The notes under the pieces: generated by a model
Told to the model about the DNA's origin: nothing
The model's input: only the letters and a program-made list of their open reading frames with translations
Databases searched by the model: none
Shown: positions 33,391-48,400 of the stretch, piece after piece
Layout of the letters: each line of letters begins with the position of its first letter
Position numbering within the stretch: position 1 is the first letter of the stretch
Program-made: the position numbers and the translations under genes
Assembly (NCBI GenBank): GCA_947683425.1
Contig: CANTUQ010000050.1
Span: 14,748,501-14,812,500, forward strand
Reading direction: 5' to 3'
Length of the DNA stretch: 64,000 bases
DNA from: Excoecaria cochinchinensis
Lineage: Eukaryota > Streptophyta > Magnoliopsida > Malpighiales > Euphorbiaceae

Positions 33391-36260
33391 TTAAATTTTG
33401 GATCCGAGTCCAACAATTCAGGAAAACTCGATTGGAATAGCTACTGGAAGCCTGCCGGTCACAACGCATCGAGAATTGGCTTCGTCAAAATCCGACGAAT
33501 TTTTAAGGATTTCCGTAGGGGTACCATTAGGGAAAATCACCAAAATCGTAAAAAGTGGTGAAATTTTGGATCCGAGTCCAATAATTCAGGAAAACTCGAT
33601 TGAAATAGCTACTCGAAGGTTGCCGGTCACAACACATCGAGAATTGGCTTCGTCGGAATCCGACGAATTTTTACGGATTTTCCTAGGCGTACCACTAGGG
33701 AAAATCACCAAAATCGAAAAATCGTAAAAAGTGATGAAATTTTGGATCCGAGTCCAATAATTCAGGAAAACTCGATTGGAATAGCTACTGGAAACTTGCC
33801 GGTCACAACGCATCGAGAATTGGTTTCGTCAGAATCCGACGAATTTTTACGGATTTCGCTAGGGCTACCACTAGGGAAAATCACCAAATCGTAAAAAGTG
33901 GTGAAATTTCTGATCCGAGTCCAATAATTCAGGAAAACTCAATTGCAATTGCTACTGGAAGCTTGCCGGTCACAACGCATCGAGAATTTCCTTCGTCGAA
34001 ATCCGACGAATTTTTACGAATTTCCCTAGGGGTACCACTAGGGAGAATCACCAAATCGTAAAAAGTGGAGAAATTTTGGATCCGAGTCCAATAATTCAGG
34101 AAAACTCGATTGGAATAGTTACTGGAAGCTTACCGGTCACAACGCATCGAGAATTTGCTTCGTCGGAATCCTACGAATTTTTACGGATTTCCCTAGGGGG
34201 TACCACTAGGAAAAATCACCAAAATCGAAAAATCGTAAAAAGTGATTAAATTTTGGATCCGAGTCCAATAATTCAGGAAAACTCGATTGCAATAGCTACT
34301 GGAAACTTGACGGTCACAACGCATCAAGAATTAGTTTCGTCGGAATCCGACGAATTTTTACGGATTTCGCTAGGGCTACTACTAAGGAAAATCACCAAAT
34401 CGTAAAAAGTGGTGAAATTTTTGATCCGAGTCCAATAATTCAGGAAAACTCGATTGCAATAGCTACTGGAAGCTTGCCGGTCACAACGCATCGAGAATTG
34501 TCTTCGTCGGAATCCGACGAATTTTTACGAATTTTCCTAGGGGTGCCACTAGGGAGAGTCACCAAATCGTAAAAAGTGGAGAAATTTTGGATCCGAGTCT
34601 AATAATTCAGGAAAACTCGATTGGAATAGCTACTGGAAGCTTGCCGGACACAACGCATCGAGAATTTTTTTTGTCGGAATCCTACGGATTTTTACGGATT
34701 TTCCTAGGGGTACCACTAGGAAAAATCATAAAAAGTGGTGGAATTTTGGATCCGAGTCCAATAATTCAGGAAAACTCGATTGGAATAGCTACTGGAAACT
34801 TGCCGGTCACAACGCATCGAGAATTGGCTTCGTCAGAATGCGATAAATATTTACGGATTTCCCGAGGGGTACCACTAGGGAAAATCACCAAAATAAAAAA
34901 ATCGTAAAAAGTGGTGAAATTTTGGATTCGAGTCCAATAATTCAGGAAAACTCGATTGGAATAGCTTCTAGAAGCTTGCCGGTCAAAACGTATCGAGAAT
35001 TGGTTTCGTCGAAATCCGACGAATTTTTACGGATTTCCCTAGGGGTACCACTAGGGAAAATCACCAAAATGGTAAAAAGTGGTTAAATTTTGTATCCGAA
35101 TCCAATAATTCAGGAAAACTCGATTGGAATAGCTACTGGAATCTTGCCGGTAACAACGCATCGAGAATTGGTTTCGTCGGAATCCGACGTATTTTTACGG
35201 ATTTCCCTAGGGGTACCACTAGGGAAAATCACCAAATCGTAAAAACTGGTGAAATTTTGGATCCGAGTCCAATAATTCAGGAAGACTCGATTGGAATAGT
35301 TACTTGAAGCTTGCTGGTCACAACGCATCGAGAATTGGCTTCGTCTGAATCTGACGAATTTTTACGGATTTCCCTAGGGGTACCACTAAGGAAAATCACC
35401 AAAATCGAAAAATCGTAAAAAGTGGTGAAATTTTGGATCCGAGTAAAATAATTCAGAAAAACTCGATTGGAATAGCTACTGGAAGCTTGCCGGTCACAAC
35501 GCATACAGAATTGGCTTCGTTGGAATCCGACGAATTTTTACGGATTTCCCTAGGGGTACCACTAGGGAAAATCACCAAAATCGTAAAAAGTGGTTAAATT
35601 TTGGATCCGAGTCCAATAATTTAGAAAAATTTGATTGGAATAGCTACTGGAAGCTTGCCGGTCACAACGCATCGAGAATTGGCTTCGTCGGAATCCGACG
35701 AATTTTTACGGATTTCCCTAGGGGTACCACTAGGAAAAATCACCAAAATCGAAAAATCGTAAAAAGTGGTGAAATTTTGGATCCGAGTCCAATAATTCAG
35801 GAAAACTCGATTGGAATAGCTACTGGAAGCTTGCTGTTCACAACGCATAGAGAATTGGTTTCGTCGAAATCCGACGAATTTTTACGGATTTCCCTAGGGA
35901 TACCACTAGAAAAAATCACCAAAATCGTAAAAAGTGGTTAAATTTTGGATCCGAGTCCAATAATTCAGGAAAACTCGATTGGAATAGATACTGGAAGCTT
36001 GCCGGTCACAACGCATCGAGAATTGGCTTCGTCGGAATCCGACGGATTTTTATGGATTTCCCTAGGGGGTACCACTAGGGAAAATCACCAAATCGAAAAA
36101 AGTGGTGAAATTTTGGATCCGAGTCCAATAATTCAGGAAAAATCGATTGGAATAGCTACTGGAAGCTTGCCGGTCACAACGCATCGAGAATTGGCTTCGT
36201 GGGAATCCGACTAATTTTTACAGATTTTCCTAGGGGTACCAAAAGGGAAAATGACCAAAA
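33391..36260. repeat. Satellite subfamily B
   Basis: Diagnostic variants: GCTTGCCGGTCACAACGCAT, GAATCCGACGAATTTTTACG, GATTTCCCTAGGGGTACC, ATCGAAAAATCGTAAAA and AGGAAAACTCGATTGGAATA. Monomers are mainly 176 bp, with shorter ones lacking the AAAATCGAAAAATC copy near 33.85-34.6 kb. Confidence 0.85.
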
Positions 36261-39200
36261 TCGAAAAATCGTAAAAAGTGGTGAAATTTTGGATCATAGT
36301 CCAATAATTCAGGAAAACTCGATTGGAATAGCTACTCAAAGCATGCCGGTCACAACGCATCGAGAATTGACTTCGTCGAAATTCGACGAATTTTTACGGA
36401 TTTCCCTAGGGGTACGTACCACTAGGGAAAATCACAAAAATCAAAAAATCGTAAAAAGTGGTGAAATTTTGGATCCGAGTCCAATAACTCAGGAAAACTT
36501 GATTGGAATAGCTACTGGAAACTTGCCGGTCACAACGCATCGAGAATTGGATTCGTCAGAATTTTTACGGATTTCCCTAAGGGTACCATTAGGGAAAATC
36601 ACCAAAATCGATAAATCGTAAAAAGTGGTGAAATTTTGGATCCGAGTCCAATAATTCAGGAAAACTCGATGGAAATAGCTACTGGAAGCTTGCCGGTCAC
36701 AACGCATCGAGAATTGACTTCGTCGGAATTTTTACGGATTTCCCTAAGGGTACCACTAGGGAAAATCACCAAAATCGAGAAATCGTAAAAAGTGGTGAAA
36801 TTTTAGATCCGAGTCCAATAATTAAGGAAAACTCGATTGGAATAGCTACTGGAAGCTTGCCGGTCCCAACGCATCGAGAATTGGCTTCGTCGGAATTCTT
36901 ACGGATTTTCCTAGAGGTACCACAAGGGAAAATCACCAGAATCGAGAAATCGTAAAAAGTGGTGAAATTTTGGATCCGAGACCAATAATTTGGGAAAGCT
37001 TGATTGGGATAGCTACTGGAAGCTTGCCGGTCGCGCATCGAGAATTGGCTTCATTGAAATCTGACGAATTTTTATGGATTTTCCTAGGGGTACAACTAGG
37101 GAAAATCACCAGAATCGAGAAATCGTAAAAAGTGGCGAAATTTTGGATCCGAGTCCAATAATTCGGGAAAACTTGATTGGGATAGCTACTGGAAGCTTGC
37201 CGATCGCAACACATCGAGAATTGGTTTCGTAGAAATCTGACGAATTTTTACAGATTTTCCTAGGGGTACTACTAGGAAAAATCACAAGAATCGAGAAATC
37301 GTAAAAAGTGGTGAAATTTTGGATCCGAGTCCAATAATTCGGGAAAACGTGATTGGGATAGCTACTGGAAGCTTGCCGGTCGCAACGCATCGAGAATTGG
37401 CTTCATTGAAATCTGACGAATTTTTACGGATTTTCCTAGGGGTACCACTAGGAAAAATCACCAGAATCGAGAAATCGTAAAAAGTGGTGAAATTTTGGAT
37501 CCGAGTCCAATAATTCGGGAAAACTTGATTGGGATAGCTACTGGAAACTTGCCGATCGCAACGCATCAAGAATTGGCTTCATCGGAATCTGACGGATTTC
37601 CCTAGGGGTACCACTAGAGAAAATCACCAGAATCGAGAAATCATAAAAAGTGGTGAAATATTGGATCCGAGTCTAATAATTCGGGAAAACTTGATTGGGA
37701 TAGCTACTGAAAGCTTGCCGGTCACAACGCATCGAGAATTGGTTTCGTCGAAATCTGACAAATTTTCCTTGGTGTACCACTAGGGAAAATCACCAGAATC
37801 GCGAAATCGTAAAAAGTGGTGAAATTTTGGATCTGAGTCCAATAATTCGGGAAAACTTGATTGGGATAGCTACTGGAAGCTTGCCGGTCGCAACGCATCG
37901 AGAATTGGATTCGTCAGAATCTGACGAATTTTTATGAATTTTCATAGGGGTACCACTAGGGAAAATCACCAGAATCGAGAAATCGTAAAAAGTGGTAAAA
38001 TTTTGGATCCGAGTCCAATAATTCGGGAAAACTTGATTGGGATTGCTACTGAAGCTTGCCGGTTGCAATGCATCGAGAATTGGTTTCGTAGAAATCTGAC
38101 GAATTTTTACAGATTTTCCTAGGGGTGCTACTAGGAAAAATCACAAGAATCGAGAAATCGTAAAAAGTGGTGAAATTTTGGATCCGAGTCTAATAATTCG
38201 AGAATACTTGATTGGGATAGCTACTGGAAGCTTGCCGGTCGCAACGCATCGAGAATTGGTTTCGACAGAATCTAACGAATTTTCCTATGGGTACCACTAG
38301 GGAAAATCACCAGAATCGAGAAATCGTAAAAAGTGGTGAAATTTTAGATCCGAGTCGATTAATTCAGGAAAACTCGATTGGAATAACTACTGGAAGCTTG
38401 CCGGTCGCAACGCATCGAGAATTGGCTTCGTCGAAATCTGACGAATTTTCCTAGAAGTACCACTAGGGAAAATCACCAGAATCGAGAAATCGTAAAAAGT
38501 GGTGAAATTTTGGATCCGAGTCCAATAATTCAGGAAAACTCGATTGGAATAGCTACTGGAAACTTGCCGGTCACAACGCATCGAGAATTGGCTTCGTCGG
38601 AATTTTTACGGATTTCCTTAAGAGTACAATTAAGGAAAATCACCAAAATCGAGAAATCGTAAAAAGTGGTGAAATTTTTGATCCGAGACCAATAATTTAG
38701 GAAAAGTCGATTGGAATAGCTACTGGAAGCTTGCCGGTCACAACACATCGAGAATTGGCTTCGTCGGAATTTTTACGGATTTCCTTAGGGGTACCACTAG
38801 GGAAAATCACCAAAATCGAGAAATCGTAAAAAGTGGTGAAATTTTTATCCGAAACCAATAATTCAGGAAAACTCGATTGGAATAGGTACTGGAAGCTTGC
38901 CGGTCACAACGCATCGAGAATTGGTTTCGTCGGAATTTTTACGGATTTTCCTAGGGGTACCATTAGGGAAAATCACCAAAATCGAGAAATAGTAAAAAGT
39001 GGTGAAATTTTTGATCCGAGTCCAATAATTCAGGAAAACTCGATTAGAATAGCTACTGGAAGCTTGCCAGTCACAACGAATCGAGAATTGGCTTCGTCAA
39101 AATTTTTACGGATTTCCTTAGGGGTACCACTAGGAAAAATCACCAAAATCGAGAAATCATAAAAAGTGCTGAAATTTTAGATTCGAGTCCAATAATTCAG

Positions 39201-42200
39201 GAAAACTCGATTGGAATAGCTACTGGAAGCTTGCCGGTCCCAATGCATCGAGAATTGGCTTCGTCGGAATTCTTACGGATTTCCCTAGGGGTACCACAAG
39301 GGAAGATCACCAGAATCGAGAAATCGTAAAAAGTGGTGAAATTTTTGATCCGAGACAAATAATTCAGGAAAACTCGATTGGAATAGCTACTGGAAGCTTG
39401 CCGGTCACAACGCATCGAGAATTGGCTTCGTCGGAATTTTTACGGATTTCCCTAGGGGTACCACTAGGGAAAATAAAAAAAATCGAGAAATCGCAAAAAG
39501 TGGCGAAATTTTGGATCCGAGTCCAATAATTCGGGAAAACTTGATTGGGATAGCTACTGAAAGGTTGCCGGTCGCAACGCATCGAGAATTGGCTTCGTCG
39601 AAATATTACGGATTTCCCTAAGGGTACCACTAGGAAAAATCACCAGAATCGAGAAATCGTAAAAAGTGGTGAAATTTGGATCCGAGTCCAATAATTCAGG
39701 AAAACTCGATTGGAATAGCTACTGGAAGCTTGCCGGTCGCAACGCATCTAGAATTGGATTTGTCGGAATTTTTACGGATTTCCCTAGGGGTACCACTAGG
39801 GAAAATCAACAAAATCGAGAAATCTTAAAAATTGGTGAAATTTTGGATCCGAGTCCAATAATTTAGGAAAACTCAATTGGAATAGCTACTGGCAGCTTGC
39901 CGGTCACAACGCATCGAGAATTGGTTTCGTCGAAATTTTTACGGATTTCCCTAGGGGTACCATTAGGAAAAATCACAAAAATCGAGAAATCGTAAAAAGT
40001 GGTGAAATTTTGGATCCGAGTCCAATAATTCAGGAAAACTCGATAAGAATAGCTAGTGGAAGCTTGCCGGTCACAACGCATCGAGAATTGGCTTCGTCGG
40101 AATCCGAAACGCATTTCCCTAGGGGTACCACTAGGGAAAATCACCAAAATCGAGAAATCGTAAAAAGTGGTGAAATTTTGGATCCGAGTCCAATAATTCA
40201 GGAAAACTCAATTGGAATAGTTACTAGAAGCTTGCCGGACACAACGCATCGAGAATTGGTTTCGTCGGAATTTATATGGATTTCCCTAGGGGTACCACTA
40301 GGGAAAATCACCAAAATCGAGAAATCGTAAAAAGTGGTGAAATTTTGGATCCGAGTCCAATAATTCAGGAAAACTGCAGTGGAATAGCTACTGGAAGCTT
40401 GCCGATCACAACGCATCGAGAATTAGTTTCGTCGGAATTTTTACGGATTTCCCTAGGGGTACCCCTAGGAAAAATTACCAAAATCGAGAAATCGTAAAAA
40501 GTGGTGAAATTTTTGATCCGAGTACATTAAATCAGGAAAACTCGATTGAAATAGCTACTGCAATCTTGCCGGTCACAATGTATCGAGAATTGGCTTCGTC
40601 GAAATCCGACGAATTTTTACGGATTTCCCTAAGGGTACCCCTAGGGAAAATCACAAAAATTTAGAGATCGAAAAAAGTGGTAAAATTATGGATCCGAGTC
40701 CAACAATTCAGGAAAACTCGATTGGAATAGCTACTGGAAGCTTGCTATCACAACGCATCGAGAATTGGCTTCGTCAGAATCCGACGAATTTTTACGGATT
40801 TCCCTAGGGGTACCACTAGGGAAAATCACCAAAATCGATAAATCGTAAAAAGTGGTGAAATTTTCGATCCGAGTCCAATAATTCAGGAAAACTCGATGGG
40901 AATAGCTACTGGAAGCTTGTCGGTCACAACGCATCGAGAATTGACTTCGTCGGAATTTTTACGGATTTCCCTAGGGGTACCACTAGGAAAAATCACCAAA
41001 ATCGAGAAATCGTAAAAAAGTGGTGAAATTTTAGATCCGAGTCCAATAATTCAGGAAAACTCGATTGGAATAGCTACTGGAAGCTTGCTGGTCCCAACGC
41101 ATCGAGAATTGGCTTCGTCGGAATTCTTACGGATGTCCCTAGGGGTACCACAAGGGAAAATAACCAGAATCGAGAAATCGTAAAAAGTGGTGAAATTTTG
41201 GATCCGAGACCAATAATTCGGGAAAACTTGATTGGGATAGCTACTGGAAGCTTGCCGGTCACAATGCATTGAGAATTGGCTTCATTGAAATCTGACGAAT
41301 TTTTACGGATTTTCCTAAGGGTACCACTAGGGAAAATCACCAGAATCGAGAAATCGTAAAAAGTTGTGAAATTTTGGATCCGAGTCCAATAATTCGGAAA
41401 ACTTGATTGGGATAGCTACTTGAAGCTTGCCGGTCGCAACGCATCGAGAATTGGTTTCGTCGAAATCTAACGAATTTTTACAGATTTTCCTAGGGGTACT
41501 ACTAGGAAAAATCACAAGAATCGAGAAATCGTAAAAAGTGGTGAAATTTTGGATCCGAGTCCAATAATTCGAGAAAACTTGATTGGGATAGCTACTGGAA
41601 GCTTGCCGGTCGCAACGCATCGAGAATTGGCTTCATTGAAATCTGACGAATTTTTACGGATTTTCCTAGGGGTACCATTAGGGAAAATCACCAGAATCGA
41701 GAAATCGTAAAAAGTGGTGAAATTTTGGATCCGAGTCCAATAATTCGGGAAAACTTGATTGGGATAGCTACTGGAAACTTGCCGATCGCAACGCATCAAG
41801 AATTGGCTTCATCGGAATCTGACGGATTTCCCTAGGGGTACCACTAGGGAAAATCACCAGAATCGAGAAATCATAAAAAGTGGTGAAATTTTGGATCCGA
41901 GTCCAATAATTCGGGAAAACTTGATTGGGATAGCTACTGGAAGCTTGCCGGTCACAACGCATCGAGAATTGGCTTCGTCGAAATCTGACGAATTTTCTTA
42001 GGAGTACCACTAGGGAAAATCACCAGAATCGCGAAATCGGAAAAAGTGGTGAAATTTGGGATCCGAGTCCAATAATTCGGGAAAACTTGATTGGGATAGC
42101 TACTGGAAGCTTGCCCGTCGCAACGCATTGAGAATTGGCTTCGTCGGAATCTGACGAATTTTTACGAATTTCCATAGGGGTACCACTAGGGAAAATCACC

Positions 42201-45200
42201 GGAATCGAGAAATCGTAAAAAGTGGTAAAATTTTGGATCCGAGTCCAATAATTCATGAAAACTTGATTGGGATAGCTACTGGAAGCTTGCCGGTTGCAAC
42301 GCATCGAGAATTGGTTTCGTCGAAATCTGACTAATTTTTACAGATTTTCCTAGGGGTACTACTAGGAAAAATCACAAGAATCGGGAAATCGTAAAAAGTG
42401 GTGAAATTTTGGATCCGAGTCCAATAATTCGAGAATACTTGATTGGGATAGCTACTGGAAGCTTGCCGGTCGCAATGCATCGAGAATTGGTGTCGACAGA
42501 ATCTGACGAATTTCCCTATGGGTACCACTAGGGAAAATCACCAGAATCGAGAAATCGTAAAAAGTGGTGAAATTTTAGATCCGAGTACAATAATTCAGGA
42601 AAACTCGATTGGAATAGCTACTGGAAGCTTGCCGGTCGCAACACATCGAGAATTAGCTTCGTCGGAATCTGACGAATTTCCCTAGGAGTACCACTAGGGA
42701 AAATCACCAGAATCGAGAAATCGTAAAAAGTGGTGAAATTTTGGATCCGAGTCCAATAATTCAGGAAAACTTGATTGGAATAGCTACTGGAAGCTTGCTA
42801 GTCACAACGCATCGAGAATTGGCTTCGTCAAAATTTTTACGGATTTAGGGAAAATCACCAAAATCGAGAAATCATAAAAAGTGCTGAAATTTTAGATCCG
42901 AGACCAATAATTCAGGAAAACTCGATTGGAATAGCTACTGTAAGCTTACCGGTCCCAACGGATCGAGAATTGGCTTCGTCGGAATTCTTACGGATTTCCC
43001 TAGGGGTACCACAAGGGAAAATCACCAGAATCGAGAAATCGTAAAAAGTGTTGAAATTTTTGATCTGAGACAAATAATTCAGGAAAACTCGATTGGAATA
43101 GCTACTGGAAGCTTGCCGGTCACAACGCATCGAGAATTGGCTTCGTCGGAATTTTTACGGATTTCCCTAGGGGTACCACTAGGGAAAATAAAAAAAATCG
43201 AGAAATCGTAAAAAGTGGTGAAATTTTGGATTCGAGTCCAATAATTCGGGAAAACTTGATTGGGATAGCTACTGAAAGCTTGCCGGTCGCAACGCATCGA
43301 GAATTGGTTTCGTCGGAATATTACGGATTTCCCTAAGGGTACCACTAGGAAAAATCACCAGAATCGAGTAATCGTAAAAAGTTGTGAAATTTTGGATCCG
43401 AGTCCAATAATTCAGGAAAAATCGATTGGAATAGCTACTGGAAGCTTGTCGGTCGCAACGCATCTAGAATTGGCTTTGTCGGAATTTTTACGGATTTTCC
43501 TAGGGGTACCACTAGGGAAAATCAACAAAATCGAGAAATCGTAAAAATTGGTGAAATTTTGGATCCGAGTCCAATAATTTAGGAAAACTCAATTGGAATA
43601 GCTACTGGCAGCTTGCCGGTCACAACGCATCAAGAATTTAATTCGTCGAAATTTTTACGGATTTCCTTAGGGGTACCATTAGGAAAAATCACCAAAATCG
43701 AGAAATCGTAAAAAGTGGTGAAATTTTGGATCAGAGTCCAATAATTCAGGGAAACTCGATTGGAATAGCTAGTGGAAGCTTGCCGGTCACAACGCATCGA
43801 GAATTGGCTTCGTCGGAATCCGAAACGGATTTCCCTAGGGGTACCACTAGGGAAAATCACCAAAATCGAGAAATCGTAAAAAGTGGTGAAATTTTGGATT
43901 TTAGTCCAATAATTCAGGAAAACTCAATTGGAATAGTTACTAGAAGCTTGCCGGTCACAACGCATCGAGAATTGGTTTCGTCGGAATTTATACGGATTTC
44001 CCTAGGGGTACCACTAGGGAAAATCACCAAAATCGAGAAATCGTAAAAAGTGTTGAAATTTTGGATCTGAGTCCAATAATTCAGGAAAACTCAACTGGAA
44101 TAGCTACTGGAAGCTTGCCGATCACAACGCATCGAGAATTAGTTTCGTCGGAATTTTTACGGATTTCCCTAGGTGTACCCCTAGGAAAAATTACCAAAAT
44201 CGAGAAATCGTAAAAAGTGGTGAAATTTTTTATCCGAGTACATTAAATCAGGAAAACTCGATTGAAATAGATACTGCAAGCTTGCCGATCACAATGTATC
44301 GAGAATTGGCTTCGTCGGAATCCGACGAATTTTTACGGATTTTCCTAAGGGTACCCCTAGGGAAAATCACAAAAATTTAGAAATCGTAAAAAGTGGTAAA
44401 ATTATGGATCCGAGTCCAATAATTCTGGAAAACTCGATTGGAATAGCTATTGGAAGCTTGCTGTCACAACGTATCCAGAATTGGCTTCGTCAGAATCCGA
44501 CGAATTTTTACGGATTTCCCTAGGGGTACCACTAGGAAAAATCACCAAAATCGATAAATCGTAAAAAGTGGTGAAATTTTGGTTCCGAGTCCAATAATTC
44601 AGGAAAATTCGATGGGAATAGCTACTGGAAGCTTGCCGGTCACAACGTATCGAGAATTGACTTCGTCGGAATTTTTACGGATTTCCCTAGGGGTATCACG
44701 AGGGAAAATCACCAAAATCGAGAAATCGTAAAAAGTGGTGAAATTTTAGATTCGAGTCCAATAATTCAGGAAAACTCGATTGGAATAGCTACTGGAAGCT
44801 TTCCGGTCCCAACGCATCGAGAATTGGCTTCGTCGGAATTCTTACGGATTTTCCTAGGGGTACCACAAGGGAAAATCACCAGAATCGAGAAATCGTAACA
44901 AGTGGTGAAATTTTGGATCCGAGTCCAATAATTCACGAAAACTCGATGGGAATAGCTACTGGAAGCTTGCCGGTCACAACGCATCGAGAATTGACTTCGT
45001 CGGAATTTTTACGGATTTCACTAGGGGTACCACTAGGGAAAATCACAAAAATCGAGAAATCATAAAAAGTGGTGAAATTTTTGATTCGAGTCCAATAAGT
45101 CAGGAAAACTCGATTGGAATAGCTACTGGAAGCTTGCCGGTCACAACGCATCGAGAATTGGTTTCGGCGGAATTTTTACGTATTTCCCTAGGGGTACCAC

Positions 45201-45420
45201 TAGGGAAAATTACCAAAATCGAGAAATCGTAAAAACTGGTAAAATTTTGGATCCGATTCCAATAATTCAGGAAAACTCGATTTGAATAGTTACTGGAAGC
45301 TTGCCGGTCACAACGCATCGAGAATTGGCTTCGTCGGAATCCGACGAATTTTTACGGATTTCCCTATGGGTACCACTACGAAAAATCACCAAAATCGAGA
45401 AATCGTAAAAAGTGGTGAAA
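36261..45420. repeat. Satellite mosaic zone C, 167-bp monomers mixed with D-type blocks
   Basis: Many monomers read GTCGGAATTTTTACGG (9 bp shorter) with AATCGAGAAATCG. Blocks of D-type monomers (GGTCGCAACGCATC, CAGAATCGAG, AAACTTGATTGGGATAG) lie at about 36.96-38.33 kb and 41.2-42.57 kb, at matching places in the two halves of a tandem duplication. A few monomers carry GGTCCCAACGCATC. Confidence 0.8.
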
Positions 45421-48400
45421 TTTTGGATCATTGTCCAATAATCCAGGAAAACTCGATTGGGATAGCTAGTTGAAGCTTGCCGTTCGCAACGCATCGAGAA
45501 TTGGCTTCGGCGGAATCTGATGAATTTTTACGGATTTCCATTGGGGTACCACTAGGGAAAATCACCAGAATCGAGAAATCGTAAAAAGTGGTGAAATTTT
45601 TGATCCGAGTCCAATAATTCGGGAAAACTTGATTGGGATAGCTACTGGAGCTTGCCGGTCGCAAAGCATCGAGAATTGGCTTCGTCGGAATCTGACGGAT
45701 TTCCCTAGGGGTACCACTAGGAAAAATCACTAGAATCGAGTAATCGTGAAAAGTGGTGAAATTTTGGATCCGAATCCAATAATTCGGCAAAACTTGATTG
45801 GGATAGCTGCTGGAAGATTGCCGGTCGCAACGCATCGAGAATTGGCTTCGTCGAAATCTGACGGATTTTCCTAGGAATACCATTAGGGAAAATCACCAGA
45901 ATCGAGAAATCGTAAAAAGTGGTGAAATTTTGGATCCGAGTCCAATAAATTGGGAAAACTTGATTGGGATAGCTACTGGAAGCTAGCCGGTCGCAACGCA
46001 TCGAGATTTGGTTTCGTCGGAATCTGGCGGATTTCCCTAGGGGTACCACTAGGGAAAATCACTAGAATCGAGTAATAGTGAAAAGTGGTGAAATTTTGGA
46101 TCCGAATCCAACAATTCGGCAAAACTTGATTGGGATAGCTACTGGAAGATTGCCGGTCGCAACGCATCGAGAATTGGCTTCGTCAGAATCTGACGGATTT
46201 TCCTAGGGGTACCACTAGGGAAAATCACCAGAATCGAGAAATCGTAAAAAGTGGTATAATTTTGGATCCGAGTCCAATAAATTGGGAAAACTTGATTGGG
46301 ATAGCTACTGAAAGCTAGCCGATCGCAACGCATCGAGAATTGATTTCGTCGGAATCTGGCGGATTTCCCTAGGGGTACCACTAGGGAAAATCACCAGAAT
46401 CGAGAAATCGTAAAAAGCGGTGAAATTTTGGATCCGAGTCCAATAATTCGGGAAAACTTGATTGGGATAGCTACTGGAAGCTTGCCGGTCGCAACTCATC
46501 GAGAATTATTTTCGTCGGAATCTGACGAATTTTTACGGATTTCCCTAGGGGTACCACTAGGAAAAATCACCAGAATCGAGAAATCGTAAAAAGTGGTGAA
46601 ATTTTGGATCCGAGTCCAATAATTCGGAAAAACTTGATTGGGATAGCTGCTGAAAGCTTGCCGGTCGCAACGCATTGAGAATTGGCTTCGTCGGAATCTG
46701 ACGGATTTCCCTAGGGGTACCACTAAGGAAAATCACCAGAATCGAGAAATCGTAAAAAGTGGTGAATTTTGGATCCGAGTCCAATAATTCGGAAAAACTT
46801 GATTGGGATAGCTACTGGAAGCTTGCCGGTCGGAACGCATCGATAATTTGTTTTGTCGAAATCTGACGAATTTTTACGGATTTTGCTAGGGGTACCACTA
46901 GAGAAAATCACCAGAATCGAGAAATCGTAAAAAGTGGTGAAATTTTGGATTCGAGTCCAATAATTCGGGAAAACTTGATTGGGATAGCTACTGGAAGCTT
47001 GCCGGTCGCATCGCATCGAGAATTAGCTTCGTCGAAATCTGACGGATTTCCCTAGGGGTACCACTAGGGAAAATCACCAGAATCGAGAAATCGTAAAAAG
47101 TGATAAAATATTGGATGCGATTCCAATAATTCAGGAAACCTTGATTGGGATAGCTATTGAAAGCTTGCCGGTCGTAACGCATCGAGAATTGGCTTCGTCG
47201 GAATCTGACGAATTACCCTAGGGGTACCACTAGGGAAAATCACCAGAATCAAGAAATCGTAAAAAGTGGTGAATTTTGGATCCGATTCCAATAATTCGGG
47301 AAAACTTGATTGGGATAGCTACTGGAAGCTTGCCGGTCGCAACGCATCGAGAATTGGTTTCGTCGAAATCTGACGAATTTTTACGGATTTTCCTAAGGGT
47401 ACCACTAGGGAAAATCACCAGAATCGAGAAATCGTAAAAAGTGGTAAAATTTTGGATCCGAGTCCAATAATTCGGGAAAACTTGATTGGGATAGCTGCTG
47501 AAAGCTTGCCGTTCGCAACGCATTGAGAATTGGCTTCGTCGGAATCTGACAGATTTCCCTAGGGGGTACCACTAAGGAAAATCACCAGAATCGAGAAATA
47601 GTAAAACGTGCTGAATTTTGGATCCGAGTCCAATAATTCGGGAAAACTTGATTGGGATAACTACTGGAAGCTTGCCGGTCGGAACGCATCGAGAATTTTT
47701 TTCGTCGGAATCTGACGAATTTTTACGAATTTTCCTAGGGGTACCACTAGAGAAAATCACCAGAATCGAGAAATCGTAAAAAGTGGTGAAATTTCTGATC
47801 CGAGTCCAATAATTCGGGAAAACTTGATTGGGATAGCTTCTGAAAGCTTGCCGGTCGCAATGCATTGACAATTGGTTTCGTCGGAATATGACGGATTTCC
47901 CTAGGGGTACCACTAAAGAAAATCACCAGCATCGATAAATCGTAAAAAGTGGTGAATTTTGGATCTGAGTCCAATAATTCGGGAAAACTTGATTGAGATA
48001 GCTACTGGAAGCTTGCCGGTCGGAACGCATCGAGAATTTATTTCGTCGAAATCTGACGAATTTTTACGGATTTTCCTAGGGGTACCACTAGAGAAAATCA
48101 CCAGAATCGAGAAATCGTAAAAAGTGGTGAAATTCTGGATCCGAGTCCAATAATTTGGGAAAACTTGATTGGGATAGCTACTGGAAACTTTCCGGTCGCA
48201 ACGCATCGAGAATTGGTTTCGTCGGAATCTGGCGGATTTCCCTAGGGGTACCACTAGGAAAAATCACCAGAATCGAGAAATCGTAAAAACTGGTGAAATT
48301 TTTGATCCGAGTCCAATAATTTGGGAAAACTTGATTGGGATAGCTACTGGAAGCTTGCCGGTCACAACGCATCGAGAATTGGCTTCGTCGGAATCTGACA

